NCBI RefSeq assembly: GCF_014650595.1
Contig: NZ_BMVG01000044.1
Location: forward strand, 1-55,109
Direction: 5' to 3'
Origin: Streptomyces alanosinicus
Lineage (GTDB): Bacteria; Actinomycetota; Actinomycetes; Streptomycetales; Streptomycetaceae
Length of the DNA stretch: 55,109 nt
The notes below the pieces were generated by a model. It saw only the letters and a list, made by a program, of their open reading frames with translations. It made no database searches and was not told the DNA's origin. Of this stretch, positions 38,689-46,795 are shown piece after piece. The position numbers were made by a program, and so were the translations under genes. Each line of letters starts with the position of its first letter. Positions within the stretch are counted from its first letter, which is position 1.

Positions 38689-39549
38689 ATGGCAGGTGAG
38701 CGGGTGCGGTGGCCGGTCGTCGTGGACCGGGCGCGCGAGATCGTCCAGGGCTACGAGGGCGGTGTCACGCTGCGGCAGGTGATGTACCGGCTGGCCTCGG
38801 AGGGCGTGCTGGCGCACACGCCGTCGATGTACCGGCACCTGTCGTCCCACCTTGCCCGGGCCCGCCGGGAGGGCCACTTCCCGGACCTGGTCGACACCCT
38901 GCGCGAGGTCCACGTCCCGCCGGCCTGGCCGGACGCGGGCGCGTTCCTGCGCGAGGCCGTCGACTGGTTCGGTCTTGATCGCACCCAGGGCCAGAAGTAC
39001 GCGCTCTATGTGGCGGCGGAGAAGGACACTCTCCGGCAGTTGCTCACCGGATGGCTTGCCGAGTACGGCATCCCGGTCCTGGTGGTGCGCGGCTTCGGCT
39101 CCCAGTCGTACGTCGATGTCGTCCGCGATCGCACCGCCCGCGACCCCCGTGAGGCCCACCTCGTCTACGTCGGGGACTTCGACTGCTCGGGTGAGGACGT
39201 CGAACGCGACTGGGTGGCGCGCACACGCTGCTGGAGCCGGGTGCGGCGCGTACTGCTCACCTACGACCAGGTCATCAACGAGTACGAGCTCCCCGCGACC
39301 GAAGGAAAACGCCGCGACCCGAGATGGCCGGCGTTCGCCCGCCGCTACGGCTTCGACATCGACCACCCCGTGCAGTGGGAGGTCGAAGCCCTCGAGCCAG
39401 AGGAACTCCAGCGCCTGGTGCTCGCCGCCGTCGATCCGTACATCGACCGCGACGTCCTCGCCGAACAGATTGTTCGTGAGGAACAGCAACGCCGCGCCCT
39501 GTCCGACTTCCTCGGAGGCTGGGGCGCGGCGGGCGGAGCGCCGTCGTAG
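38689..39549 (+). CDS. TOPRIM protein resembling Spo11/TopoVI-A
   Basis: The protein has 286 aa from ATG 38689; the frame is open upstream, but that part is antisense. The N-terminal domain (residues 1-65) is winged-helix-like, with GGVTLRQVMYRLASEGVL, where TLRQxxY recalls the 5Y-CAP motif carrying the catalytic Tyr of TopoVI-A/Spo11. A TOPRIM domain follows: YVAAEKDTLRQLL (Glu), PVLVVRGFGSQSY, and LVYVGDFDCSGEDVERD (DxD and a third Asp). The order matches the A subunit of topoisomerase VI. No B subunit is nearby. Proteins of this kind on actinobacterial mobile DNA are usually unannotated. It may cut DNA as a nuclease. Confidence 0.65.
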   Translation: MAGERVRWPVVVDRAREIVQGYEGGVTLRQVMYRLASEGVLAHTPSMYRHLSSHLARARREGHFPDLVDTLREVHVPPAWPDAGAFLREAVDWFGLDRTQGQKYALYVAAEKDTLRQLLTGWLAEYGIPVLVVRGFGSQSYVDVVRDRTARDPREAHLVYVGDFDCSGEDVERDWVARTRCWSRVRRVLLTYDQVINEYELPATEGKRRDPRWPAFARRYGFDIDHPVQWEVEALEPEELQRLVLAAVDPYIDRDVLAEQIVREEQQRRALSDFLGGWGAAGGAPS

Positions 39550-39564
39550 CGCTGAACCGCAGGC

Positions 39565-40143
39565 CTACTCGGAAACGCCCTTCCGGGCCTTCTGCAGTTG
39601 GCGCGCACGGTCGACCTGTTCACGAATCAGACCGGTGAACACCGCGTCCGGGTCGTACGGTCCGGCGATGTGGCGGGCGAGCCTGGCTACCTGGGTGGCC
39701 AGGACCGTCACCAAGTCAGCGCTTCCTACGGGCCCGCGGGCGTGAACCAGAGCACGGGCCGCGTCATCGAGTCGGTCAAGGGAGGACTCGTCGACCAGAC
39801 CGAGCTGGTTCGCCAGGACGTGGCGGACGATCGCCACGGTGTCACCGAGAGGCTGGTCGATGTTGAACTGCAGACGCGCCGCGTAGCTGTCCTTGAGGAT
39901 CGCCGGAAGCTCCGGCGGGATCACTCCTTCCTCCCTCCACTGCTGATAGGGGAGCGGTCCTGCGGCATCACGACGCGCACGGTGGTGGTCGGTGGAGTTG
40001 CCGGCGGCGGTGCGGCAGGCACGGCCGACGGCCGCACCGCAGTTCGGGCAGGCCACGTTCCGGTACCAGGCTCGGACCCGCAGCCCCAGTTCGCCGGAAC
40101 CCGTCTGCGGGCGCTGCTGCTCCCACTGGTCAGCCTGAGTCAC
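39565..40143 (-). CDS. Zinc-finger protein of phage/plasmid type
   Basis: The protein has 192 aa from GTG 40143, overlapping the stop of a 17-codon ORF (GTGA). Residues 28-60 hold VACPNCGAAVGRACRT with a downstream HHRAR, the CPxC...C...H zinc finger common in Streptomyces phages and plasmids. The C-terminal 110 residues are helical (GDTVAIVRHVLANQLGLVDE, then DLVTVLATQVARLARHI). It is the last gene of the exonuclease operon. It may bind DNA; the partner is unknown. Confidence 0.68.
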   Translation of the reverse strand: MTQADQWEQQRPQTGSGELGLRVRAWYRNVACPNCGAAVGRACRTAAGNSTDHHRARRDAAGPLPYQQWREEGVIPPELPAILKDSYAARLQFNIDQPLGDTVAIVRHVLANQLGLVDESSLDRLDDAARALVHARGPVGSADLVTVLATQVARLARHIAGPYDPDAVFTGLIREQVDRARQLQKARKGVSE

Positions 40144-40193
40144 GACGCCTCCGGTAACTGCGCGGCTGTCAGGGCCAGTTCGAGGGGTTTCAT
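40140..40193 (-). CDS. 17-codon coupling ORF with strong ribosome site
   Basis: ATG 40193 is preceded by GGAGGAG at ideal distance, and the peptide MKPLELALTAAQLPEAS ends in a TGA that overlaps the GTG of the zinc-finger gene. The zinc-finger gene has no good ribosome site of its own. The short ORF thus probably serves to load ribosomes for it by reinitiation; the peptide may or may not matter. Confidence 0.5.
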   Translation of the reverse strand: MKPLELALTAAQLPEAS

Positions 40194-40267
40194 GCGCTCC
40201 TCCAGCGGCAGAGGGACGGGGCAGGAGATCACCCTAGGGCCTGGGAACCGAGCGTGGTCTGTCGTTG

Positions 40268-41602
40268 TCACGCTGCGGCAGCCTCCTCCATGTGGACAAA
40301 GGGGTTGGGGTAGGCGGCCATCTCCTCCAGCCGCCGGATCACGGCGCGGGTATCGCCCAGGGCCCGGTGGCCGCCGCGCAGCTTCTGCCAGATGTAGCTG
40401 CCGAAGTAGTCGTGCCAGTCGCCGTAGAAGGCGGCGTACTGCTCCATCGCGCACTCCTCCCACTCCTGCGCGTCCAGCCAGGCCTGCGCGGCCGCGTGCC
40501 GGTGGCTGCCATAGCGGGGGTGCTTGGTGAAGTCGACCGTGCCCAGGGCGAGGTGGTGCAGGTGGAGCTCCCACAGCAGCCGGCCAGTGTCGTAGTCCCG
40601 GTTGTAGATCACGATCCGGCGCCCGGCGAGGGCCTCGGTGAGGCGGGGGAGGATCTCGGAGAAGGTGGGCGCGTCTTCGACCATGGCGTCGGTGATGCCG
40701 TGAATCGCCGTGGCCTCCGCCGGGATCGGCTCGCCGCCGGGGTTGAGCAGCGTGTCGAGCAGCACCGTCCCGGACACCGTGGTGACGGCGATCTCCACGA
40801 TCCGTGACGTCGCGGTCAGGCCGGTCGTCTCGGTGTCCAGGACCGCGTACGCGTCCGGGTCGGCGAGGATCTTCTGCGCCCACGCGATGGTCGGCCCGAG
40901 GTCGTCCCACCGGGCACGGTCCGCCCGACGCTGCGCCTCCGCGCGCTCCTGCTCGATCTCCTGGTCGCACGGGGTGCAGTGCCAGTCGGCCATCGCCTGC
41001 TCGCGCTCGCTCATCGCCGCCCACACCGTGAGCGGGTACAGCTGCACCAGGCACCGCCGGCAGGCACGCTCCATCAGCGACCGCGCCACCTGCCGCCCTC
41101 GCTCGAGGCGTTCGTCGCACGCCAGGCACATCCCGTCGCCGTAGCTCCTGGCCGGTGCCGGGGTCCGGAAGACGGTGCCGCAGTCCTGGCACGTCCGGCT
41201 CCGCAGATCGGCCCGGCGCCGTGCCGCCCGGTCCTCGCACACGCCGCACAGCCCCCACACCGGTACCGGGAACACCTCGCCGCAGTCGGTGCAGGTACGC
41301 CGCTGCTGCATCTGTCGGCGCTGCAGAGCCGACAGATGCCGCATCTTCACCGACTGCTCCGGGTCCCACAGAGCGATCCGGGTCCCGTACCAGTGGGCGT
41401 AGACGTACGCGACCGGCCGCTGGTTCGCGGAGGGCTTGCGCCGCACCCGGCTCAGCTGGGCTTTCGTCCGCAGGAACGCCGGTGCCTGGCCGCTGACATA
41501 CACCGGCACACCGTCCTTGAACCTCACCGGCTTGCCCCGGGCTGCCCGGTCCGGGTCGACGTCGTCCTCCTGGCCCGCTGACGCGGTCAACACCTCGTTC
41601 AC
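40268..41602 (-). CDS. DnaQ-type 3'-5' exonuclease with N-terminal zinc fingers
   Basis: The protein has 444 aa from ATG 41602. Residues 100-220 carry three or four Cys-pair knuckles (RTCTDCGEVF with LCGVCED, RTCQDCGTVF with MCLACDE, RACRRCLVQL with HCTPCDQE). The exonuclease domain (about 255-430) has the DEDDh set: YAVLDTETTGL (Asp, Glu), IVIYNRDYD (Asp), and GGHRALGDTRAV (His, Asp). It should remove bases from 3' ends; the fingers may direct it to DNA. Such fusions occur on Streptomyces integrated elements. The start region is AT-rich for this genome and holds a palindrome. Confidence 0.82.
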   Translation of the reverse strand: MNEVLTASAGQEDDVDPDRAARGKPVRFKDGVPVYVSGQAPAFLRTKAQLSRVRRKPSANQRPVAYVYAHWYGTRIALWDPEQSVKMRHLSALQRRQMQQRRTCTDCGEVFPVPVWGLCGVCEDRAARRRADLRSRTCQDCGTVFRTPAPARSYGDGMCLACDERLERGRQVARSLMERACRRCLVQLYPLTVWAAMSEREQAMADWHCTPCDQEIEQERAEAQRRADRARWDDLGPTIAWAQKILADPDAYAVLDTETTGLTATSRIVEIAVTTVSGTVLLDTLLNPGGEPIPAEATAIHGITDAMVEDAPTFSEILPRLTEALAGRRIVIYNRDYDTGRLLWELHLHHLALGTVDFTKHPRYGSHRHAAAQAWLDAQEWEECAMEQYAAFYGDWHDYFGSYIWQKLRGGHRALGDTRAVIRRLEEMAAYPNPFVHMEEAAAA

Positions 41603-41655
41603 GGCTTACCTCCTTCGGCCTAACGGCGACTAATCGCAATGGAACGTGACATAAC

Positions 41656-41668
41656 CACTGAATCAGTG
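41656..41668. promoter_or_regulatory. Palindrome in AT-rich divergent promoter
   Basis: CACTGAATCAGTG is a perfect 13-bp dyad around a central A. It lies in the 41603-41863 stretch between the exonuclease gene (minus) and the gene starting at 41864 (plus). TTGACA on the minus strand (41672-41667) overlaps its edge and is a consensus -35 box for the exonuclease operon; a matching -10 is less clear. The stretch 41620-41720 is poorer in GC than the rest of the window. Confidence 0.5.
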
Positions 41669-41863
41669 TCAAGTACCATGAAAAACAGGCAAGTTGTGCG
41701 TATTCGCTTAGATACCCGCCCGCATACGCGAGGGAGAAATTCACCCGCCCGGGCTCCAGCAGCCCCCCGCCGCCACCCCTCGGGGCGAAGGCCGGCGAAC
41801 CACCGCACCGCCACCGCGGCTGCTGATGTACTGGCGCCCCAAAGCCGAGGAGAGGGGCAGACG

Positions 41864-42343
41864 TTGGCCGGGTACAGCAGGGGCTACAAGGTGGAGGCAC
41901 GGGGCGCCTGGTCCCGCTGGACCTGCGAACGGGAGGGCTGCGGGCAGACCGGCACAACCCGCGGCGACCAGCACGACGACATCGCCGCCATGCAGGCCTC
42001 CAACCACCAGCAGGAAGCCCACTACGAGGCCCTCATCGGCGACGCCGTCGCCGTGCTCACCGACGCCCATGAAGCGGTGCGCCTGCTCTCGGGCGTCGTC
42101 ACCGACGTCGACACGACGACCTACCGCGGCGACGCCTGCGTGACACCCGAGGCAGCCCAGAACGCCCTGTACGCCTGGAAGAACCAGCTCACCGGCATGC
42201 TCCCCGAACCCCCGGAGGGGGAGGCACGGTGGAACTGGAGGTGGGCGCGCGACCACGGACGCAGGGCCGCGTGCCAGCACGACACGCGCCGCCCGGTGCC
42301 CACGATGGACCTGGAGACGGGCAAGTCCACCACCGTTCACTGA
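41864..42343 (+). CDS. Hypothetical protein with Cys/His pair
   Basis: TTG 41864 follows GAGGAGAGGGG by 5 bp and gives 159 aa (LAGYSRGYKVEARGAW). The open frame begins at 41639, but the upstream part has poor codon bias. The start includes WTCEREGCGQTG, which with a later His could bind zinc. The rest is helical (HYEALIGDAVAVLTDAHEAV), then ends in a basic region. No family is recognised; it resembles small plasmid-borne Streptomyces proteins. A strong terminator follows. Confidence 0.55.
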   Translation: MAGYSRGYKVEARGAWSRWTCEREGCGQTGTTRGDQHDDIAAMQASNHQQEAHYEALIGDAVAVLTDAHEAVRLLSGVVTDVDTTTYRGDACVTPEAAQNALYAWKNQLTGMLPEPPEGEARWNWRWARDHGRRAACQHDTRRPVPTMDLETGKSTTVH

Positions 42344-42371
42344 CCACGGTGCTCACCGACCGGACGTTGCC

Positions 42372-42402
42372 GGGCCCGTGGTCGCCCCCCGACCACGGGC
42401 CC
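42372..42402 (+). terminator. Terminator after the 41864 gene
   Basis: GGGCCCGTGGTCG and CGACCACGGGCCC form a perfect 13-bp stem with a CCCCC loop, 28 bp after the stop codon. The sequence GACCACGG recurs nearby at 42342 and 42423, and near 27000-27368. Confidence 0.7.
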
Positions 42403-42636
42403 GGCCGTACGCGTCCGGCCCCGACCACGGCTGGTCAGGACCGGGTTTGCCCCACAGGAGCGACCCGCTATGCTGCCGGACGGCTAGGCGCGTACAGCCC
42501 CCCGCCGTCGGCTCCCACGCAGCAGACGATCCCGGGTGAAGGTCTCAACAGGCCCGCGTCCCCGTAGATCATCAAGCGCATCGAGCAACCGGGGCGGGCA
42601 CGGCGTGGGCAAGGTCCGCCGGAATCCGAGACGACG

Positions 42637-43389
42637 ATGCCGAAGAAGCAGCCCCGCGCCGCGCAGCTCGCCCGCCAGATCCAGGCCGTGACCGGCCTGC
42701 CCTACACCCGATGCCTCAAGATGTGCGAGCCCTCCGAGGGCAGCTGGGTCCGCCTTGCCCGCGAACTGCGAACGGCGGGCTTGACCGAGGCCGCCGACCA
42801 CCTCCTGGCCGTCGACGCCGTGACCACAGAGGCAAGCACCTGGTTCTCCGCAGGAGGGGAGATCGAGGGGCTCTACTACTACACCGACAATCCGAGGGTT
42901 CAGCGGACGTATGACGCGTGCTCAGACGCTGCTGATGCAGTCCTGAACCGGGTCGGGTTCGACAGGCACTCGTGGGACTCCGACGCCGAGGTGTACCACG
43001 CGGCCTTCCTCGCCCTGTCGAAGGCCGGCACGCTGCCCGACGGCCGTACGCTCGCCCGCGCGGCCCTCGACGTCTTCGCCGACGACGCGACGTGGTGCTC
43101 GGACGTCATCCGCTCCAAGGGGCGGGCCCCCTTCACGTACGACACCGCCGCCGGCCTCACCGGCCCCGGCACACCGACCGCCGTGGCCGCCAGGAAAGCC
43201 GCCCGTGCAATGGCCCGCGCGGCCGCCATCCCGTTCCACGGCGACGAAGAGTGGTACGAGGCGGCAGGGGTCATGGTCGAAGTGATGTGGCATGCGGCCG
43301 AGGCCGCCGGGTTGCCGCCGCTGGAGGGGCGCCCGAACTGCCAGGACCACCTTCGGGACTTCATGGACGGTGAGATCCCCCAGCGGTGA
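42637..43389 (+). CDS. Hypothetical protein with MPKxQ-type N-terminal module
   Basis: The protein has 250 aa from ATG 42637. The first 30 residues (MPKKQPRAAQLARQIQAVTG, then YTRCL) share a motif with the gene at 45674: MPK-x-Q, AAQ-x-AR, G and YT at matching spacing. The rest is helical (AADAVLNRVGFDRHSW, then ARALDVFADDATW-like stretches) and has no catalytic motif I know. This N-terminal module is found on diverse Streptomyces proteins, often plasmid-borne, and may be a docking or targeting tag. No clear ribosome site is present. Confidence 0.6.
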   Translation: MPKKQPRAAQLARQIQAVTGLPYTRCLKMCEPSEGSWVRLARELRTAGLTEAADHLLAVDAVTTEASTWFSAGGEIEGLYYYTDNPRVQRTYDACSDAADAVLNRVGFDRHSWDSDAEVYHAAFLALSKAGTLPDGRTLARAALDVFADDATWCSDVIRSKGRAPFTYDTAAGLTGPGTPTAVAARKAARAMARAAAIPFHGDEEWYEAAGVMVEVMWHAAEAAGLPPLEGRPNCQDHLRDFMDGEIPQR

Positions 43390-43472
43390 CAGGACGGCGG
43401 GGCGGCCGATCCGACCGGTCCAACAGGACGACCGCCTCGCCAGTCACCCGACACCCGACCCGGCGAGCTCGT

Positions 43473-43544
43473 GATGTTGCGCTGGGTGTTGCGGCAAGTG
43501 TTGCGCCGGATGTTGCGCTGAGCGTTGCGCCAGGTGTTGCGGTA
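43473..43544 (+). repeat. Tandem array of six 12-bp repeats
   Basis: Six contiguous units fit RRTGTTGCGSYR, for example GATGTTGCGCTG (43473 and again 43509) and GGTGTTGCGGCA. The array lies in the 361-bp gap between the gene ending at 43389 and the ligase stop at 43751; nothing else is recognised there. Unit length equals that of the array at 15377, but the sequence differs. Absence of spacers excludes CRISPR. It could be an iteron set or a centromere-like site. Confidence 0.8.
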
Positions 43545-43750
43545 CCTGCCGACCCCCTCTCGCATCTGTGCACGTCAGCACGCGGTTTTGGCGTGGTCGG
43601 GTTGCTGACATCCCCGTTGCGACCCCCTTCGCCCATGCCCTGGCTTGAGTTGAGGGAGAGGGAGGGCGGGATGGGCGGCGCGGACACGGCCGGGGATCGG
43701 GGGCGCTCACCGGTGTTGCGCATCGCCGGGGCCGCCGCGCCGTGCCGCCG

Positions 43751-44731
43751 TCAGTGCGGCGGTGATGACAGTCGGGGGACGTCGGCAGGGGAGAGGTCGG
43801 GGCGAGCGCGGTGCCAGCGCGCGGGATGACGCCACCGGCCGGAGGCGTCGCGGGCGACGTCGACGCCGACTTCCACCACCAGCTCGGGTTCCACCAGCGT
43901 GACGACCAGATGCTCCTGGCTGCCCCACCCGGCGGAGAACGACCAGCCTGTCCACGGATGCCCGCGCCGTCCTCGAGCGAGCAGGCCGGCGATCGCAGCA
44001 CCTGCCGCCCGGGCGAGGGTGGTGGTGCGGCCGACGTACTGAAGGTGGCCCTGGTCGTCGTACCTGCCGAGCAGCAGCGTGCGGGGAACGGCCAGAGAGC
44101 CGGTGATCGCGCCGACGATCGCCTCGCTCGTCTCGCGGACCTTGTATTTCTGCCAGCCCCTCGCCGACGGGTGGTAGGCGTCGTTGAGCCTCTTGAAGAC
44201 CACTCCCTCTATCCCGACCGAGGCCCACGTCAGCCACTCGCGCACGACGTCGGCCTCGGTGGTCGACGGACACAGCGCCCAAGGCGCCGACAGCTGGCGG
44301 GCGGCGAACACGGACTCCAGCGCGGCCCTGCGCCGCCGATACGGCCAGGAGGTGGTGTCCGTCCCGGACAGCCGCAGCAGATCGAACGCGACGAAGTGGG
44401 CCGGCCACTCGTCAGCCGCCCGGGCCGCCCCGGCGCCGCGCCGCTGAAGTCGGTTCTGCAACCGCTCGAACGCAAGGCGGCCCGCGGCATCCCATACGAC
44501 CAGCTCACCGTCCAACGAGGTCGCGTCCGGCAGCTGCACGGCCCCGGCCACGACCTCTGGAAACGACGGTCCCATCTCGGTGCCGCGCCTGGAACGCAGC
44601 ACCACCTGGCCCGAGTCGACGGAGACGAGAGCCCGAAATCCGTCCCACTTCGGCTCCGCCGCACAGCCAGGCCGCAGATCGGGCACGGACACGGGGGTGG
44701 TCAGCATCGGCTCCGGCAGGGTCCATGTCAC
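43751..44731 (-). CDS. ATP-dependent DNA ligase (LigC/LigD ligase type)
   Basis: GTG 44731 (VTWTLPEPMLTTP) gives 326 aa; the frame is open to 44836. Motif I AEPKWDGFRAL has the Lys that takes AMP. Motif III-like FVAFDLLRLSG, motif IV EGVVFKRLND and motif V WQKYKVR follow in order, and SLDGELVVWD holds the conserved Glu. A C-terminal OB-like domain covers the last 110 residues. This is the ligase of bacterial end joining; no polymerase or nuclease domains are fused. The partner Ku gene 15 kb away is broken, so here the ligase acts alone or with a Ku elsewhere. Confidence 0.85.
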   Translation of the reverse strand: MTWTLPEPMLTTPVSVPDLRPGCAAEPKWDGFRALVSVDSGQVVLRSRRGTEMGPSFPEVVAGAVQLPDATSLDGELVVWDAAGRLAFERLQNRLQRRGAGAARAADEWPAHFVAFDLLRLSGTDTTSWPYRRRRAALESVFAARQLSAPWALCPSTTEADVVREWLTWASVGIEGVVFKRLNDAYHPSARGWQKYKVRETSEAIVGAITGSLAVPRTLLLGRYDDQGHLQYVGRTTTLARAAGAAIAGLLARGRRGHPWTGWSFSAGWGSQEHLVVTLVEPELVVEVGVDVARDASGRWRHPARWHRARPDLSPADVPRLSSPPH

Positions 44732-44865
44732 CTCCCATCCCTTCCACCCGAACTGTCCGCCACCCGAGTGACTGCGCATAGCCCGGCGAGCGACGTACAA
44801 CTCCGCGCGCCGACGACACGAGGGCCCCGGCCGCACTCCCCAGGGGCGTGGGCATACTGCTGGCC

Positions 44866-45381
44866 ATGACGACCCCGACCCGCGTATACGTGATGACCGT
44901 CGCGGTGCTGGTGTCCGTGGTGGGCAGCGGAGCCTGCTTCGGTTTCGTCGTGGACGGCTGGGTGGGCGCCGTGGTGGGCGCGACTACCACCGGCGTGGGC
45001 GCGGGATTCGGCATGCTTGTCCGCCCCTGGCCCGCGGTGACCGTCGTCCAGGCCGTGAGCGGCGACGGCTATGCGGAAGGGATCGCCGACACGGTCCTGT
45101 TGAGCATCGCGATGTACGAGGCCGCGGTCTTCCCGCTGACCTCTGACGGGGCGAGCGATGAGGAACAGGATGCCCGCCGCACCGTCGCGTACCGGCTCTC
45201 CGCCTACGACGGCCTGCCCCGTTCAGTACGCGTGTCGGCGGCCGCCGCGTTGGAGGCTCTTGACGACGGAGCGGACGCCGAACGTGCTCGCGCTGCCGTG
45301 AAGGAACTGTCGCTTGCGTTATACGAGTGCCGCAGCGGCCGCTCTCTGACGGGTGATGCCTCAGACTCCAGCAGCGGGTAG
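44866..45381 (+). CDS. Membrane protein with cytoplasmic helical domain
   Basis: ATG 44866 (MTTPTRVYVMTV) gives 171 aa. Two membrane helices lie at about residues 8-28 and 32-52 (WVGAVVGATTTGVGAGFGML). The remaining 120 residues are soluble and acidic-helical (AAAALEALDDGADAERARAA). It is divergent from the ligase gene. Unknown family; plasmid-type accessory membrane proteins often look like this. Confidence 0.6.
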   Translation: MTTPTRVYVMTVAVLVSVVGSGACFGFVVDGWVGAVVGATTTGVGAGFGMLVRPWPAVTVVQAVSGDGYAEGIADTVLLSIAMYEAAVFPLTSDGASDEEQDARRTVAYRLSAYDGLPRSVRVSAAAALEALDDGADAERARAAVKELSLALYECRSGRSLTGDASDSSSG

Positions 45382-45673
45382 AGATCACCCAGTTGCTAGG
45401 GCCCGATGCCTCTGCACGCCCGGCGGGCCGGAGACCTCGCCCGTTCGAGGGAATTCGGCGGCTGGTGTCTTCGGCCGGTGCGCTCACGCCGGTTAGCATC
45501 CTGCCCGGCTAGTGCGTACTGCCGATCACCGCCTGCTTCCGGAGCCACGCCGCCGGACGTGGGGGTCAAGGTCCTGCGGGGCCCGCTCCTTCCCGTTCTG
45601 CGTTCCGTCGTGTCCACGGCAGTCGTACGGACCGGTGTCGGGGGCGTGGCCCGGCCCGGCCAAGGAGTACGTC

Positions 45674-46633
45674 ATGCCGAAGAACCAGTCCACAGCCGCG
45701 CAGAGCGCCCGCAGGGCGAGCCGGAGCGGGGAGAAGTACACCGAAGTCCTGCGCCGCGCGAAGGCCGGCGATGCTCCGCACGCACCTCATGTCCTGCGGT
45801 TCCTGGCGGAGCGCTCGGGGAACCTCCACTACCTGGTCGGCGGGATCGCGGCGTCCTGGGCACACAGCGGACAGCGGGTCCTGCTCCTCGAGGAAGCCGA
45901 GGACTACTGGCGCTGGAGCATGAGCGGCGTGGGTCGCAGCCGGAGCCGCCGCAAGAAGGCGATCGAGCCGGCCACTCCGCCGGAGCCGACGACCAGCACG
46001 CTGTGGGCCTCGCCGGACGGCCCCGGCCTCCTGGTGCACCACACCTGCATGTGGGAGGTCCGCCACCCCTCAGGGGAGAGTGACCGCGGCTTGCCCCGCA
46101 CCGACCGCAGTCCGCTCACGGCGGCGGTGGCCGACGCGCTCGACGCCTACGAGGTGATCGTCCTTCTGCCGCGGTACTGGTCCTACCCCGACCGGGAGAA
46201 CGCGACAGCGCACGTCGTTATCGGAGAGATCGACATCTTCCCGCACACCGACTGCAGGACCGCGCTCCCGGGTCCCAGAGGCGAAGAGATGGGTGTCCCG
46301 CTGAGCCCTGAGCAGAGCGCGGCGGTTCTGCGCGAGCGCTGTCTGGGCTTCCTCTTCGGATCTCCGCATCTGCCCATCCATCTGGACGGCGTGATCTGGC
46401 AGTCGAACGGGGAGCTGCCCGTCGATGAGGACTACCTGGCGGGCGTCGACCGGGACATGAACCGCGCCGGGCTGCGCCCCCTTGGATGGGCAATCTCCGA
46501 GCGCTGGCCTTCCCCGCACCGGGAGCTGCCCGAGCCCGACCGGCTGAAGGACCTCAGCTTCGTCCAGCGGTACCAGCCCATCGCCAAGCACCTGCGCACG
46601 GCGCTGGACTCCCGTCCCGCCCGCAGGAACTGA
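45674..46633 (+). CDS. ParA-like hypothetical protein with MPKxQ-type module
   Basis: The protein has 319 aa from ATG 45674, with AGGAG 7 bp upstream. The N-terminal module MPKNQSTAAQSARRASRSGEK matches that of the gene at 42637. After a short linker, YLVGGIAASWAHSGQRVLLLE reads like the first strand and helix of a ParA/MinD fold but lacks a P-loop Lys/Thr, so ATP binding is doubtful. EVIVLLPRYWS fits a later core strand. It ends basic (DSRPARRN). It may be a degenerate partition-type protein or something new. Confidence 0.5.
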   Translation: MPKNQSTAAQSARRASRSGEKYTEVLRRAKAGDAPHAPHVLRFLAERSGNLHYLVGGIAASWAHSGQRVLLLEEAEDYWRWSMSGVGRSRSRRKKAIEPATPPEPTTSTLWASPDGPGLLVHHTCMWEVRHPSGESDRGLPRTDRSPLTAAVADALDAYEVIVLLPRYWSYPDRENATAHVVIGEIDIFPHTDCRTALPGPRGEEMGVPLSPEQSAAVLRERCLGFLFGSPHLPIHLDGVIWQSNGELPVDEDYLAGVDRDMNRAGLRPLGWAISERWPSPHRELPEPDRLKDLSFVQRYQPIAKHLRTALDSRPARRN

Positions 46634-46639
46634 CTCGAC

Positions 46640-46675
46640 AGGGCTGGCCTACGCTGCAACTCGTGGGCCAGCCCT
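46640..46675 (+). terminator. Terminator after the ParA-like gene
   Basis: AGGGCTGGCC and GGCCAGCCCT form a perfect 10-bp stem with a 16-base loop, 6 bp after the stop. The gene facing it ends at 46796. Confidence 0.6.
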
Positions 46676-46795
46676 TCGAGGCTCTTGGTCCGCTTGGCTG
46701 GCTTACCGGCCGTGGCGCCGGATGGGAGTACCGCTGTGATCGTCCGACTCCTGGGTGGTTCGCTCGTCGGTCGCGCGCTGGAGACCACCGAGGCG

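Noticed and set aside
40194..41957. 605-residue minus-strand open frame ending at 40140
   Set aside because: Only its last 17 codons look real; the rest overlaps the exonuclease gene in another frame.
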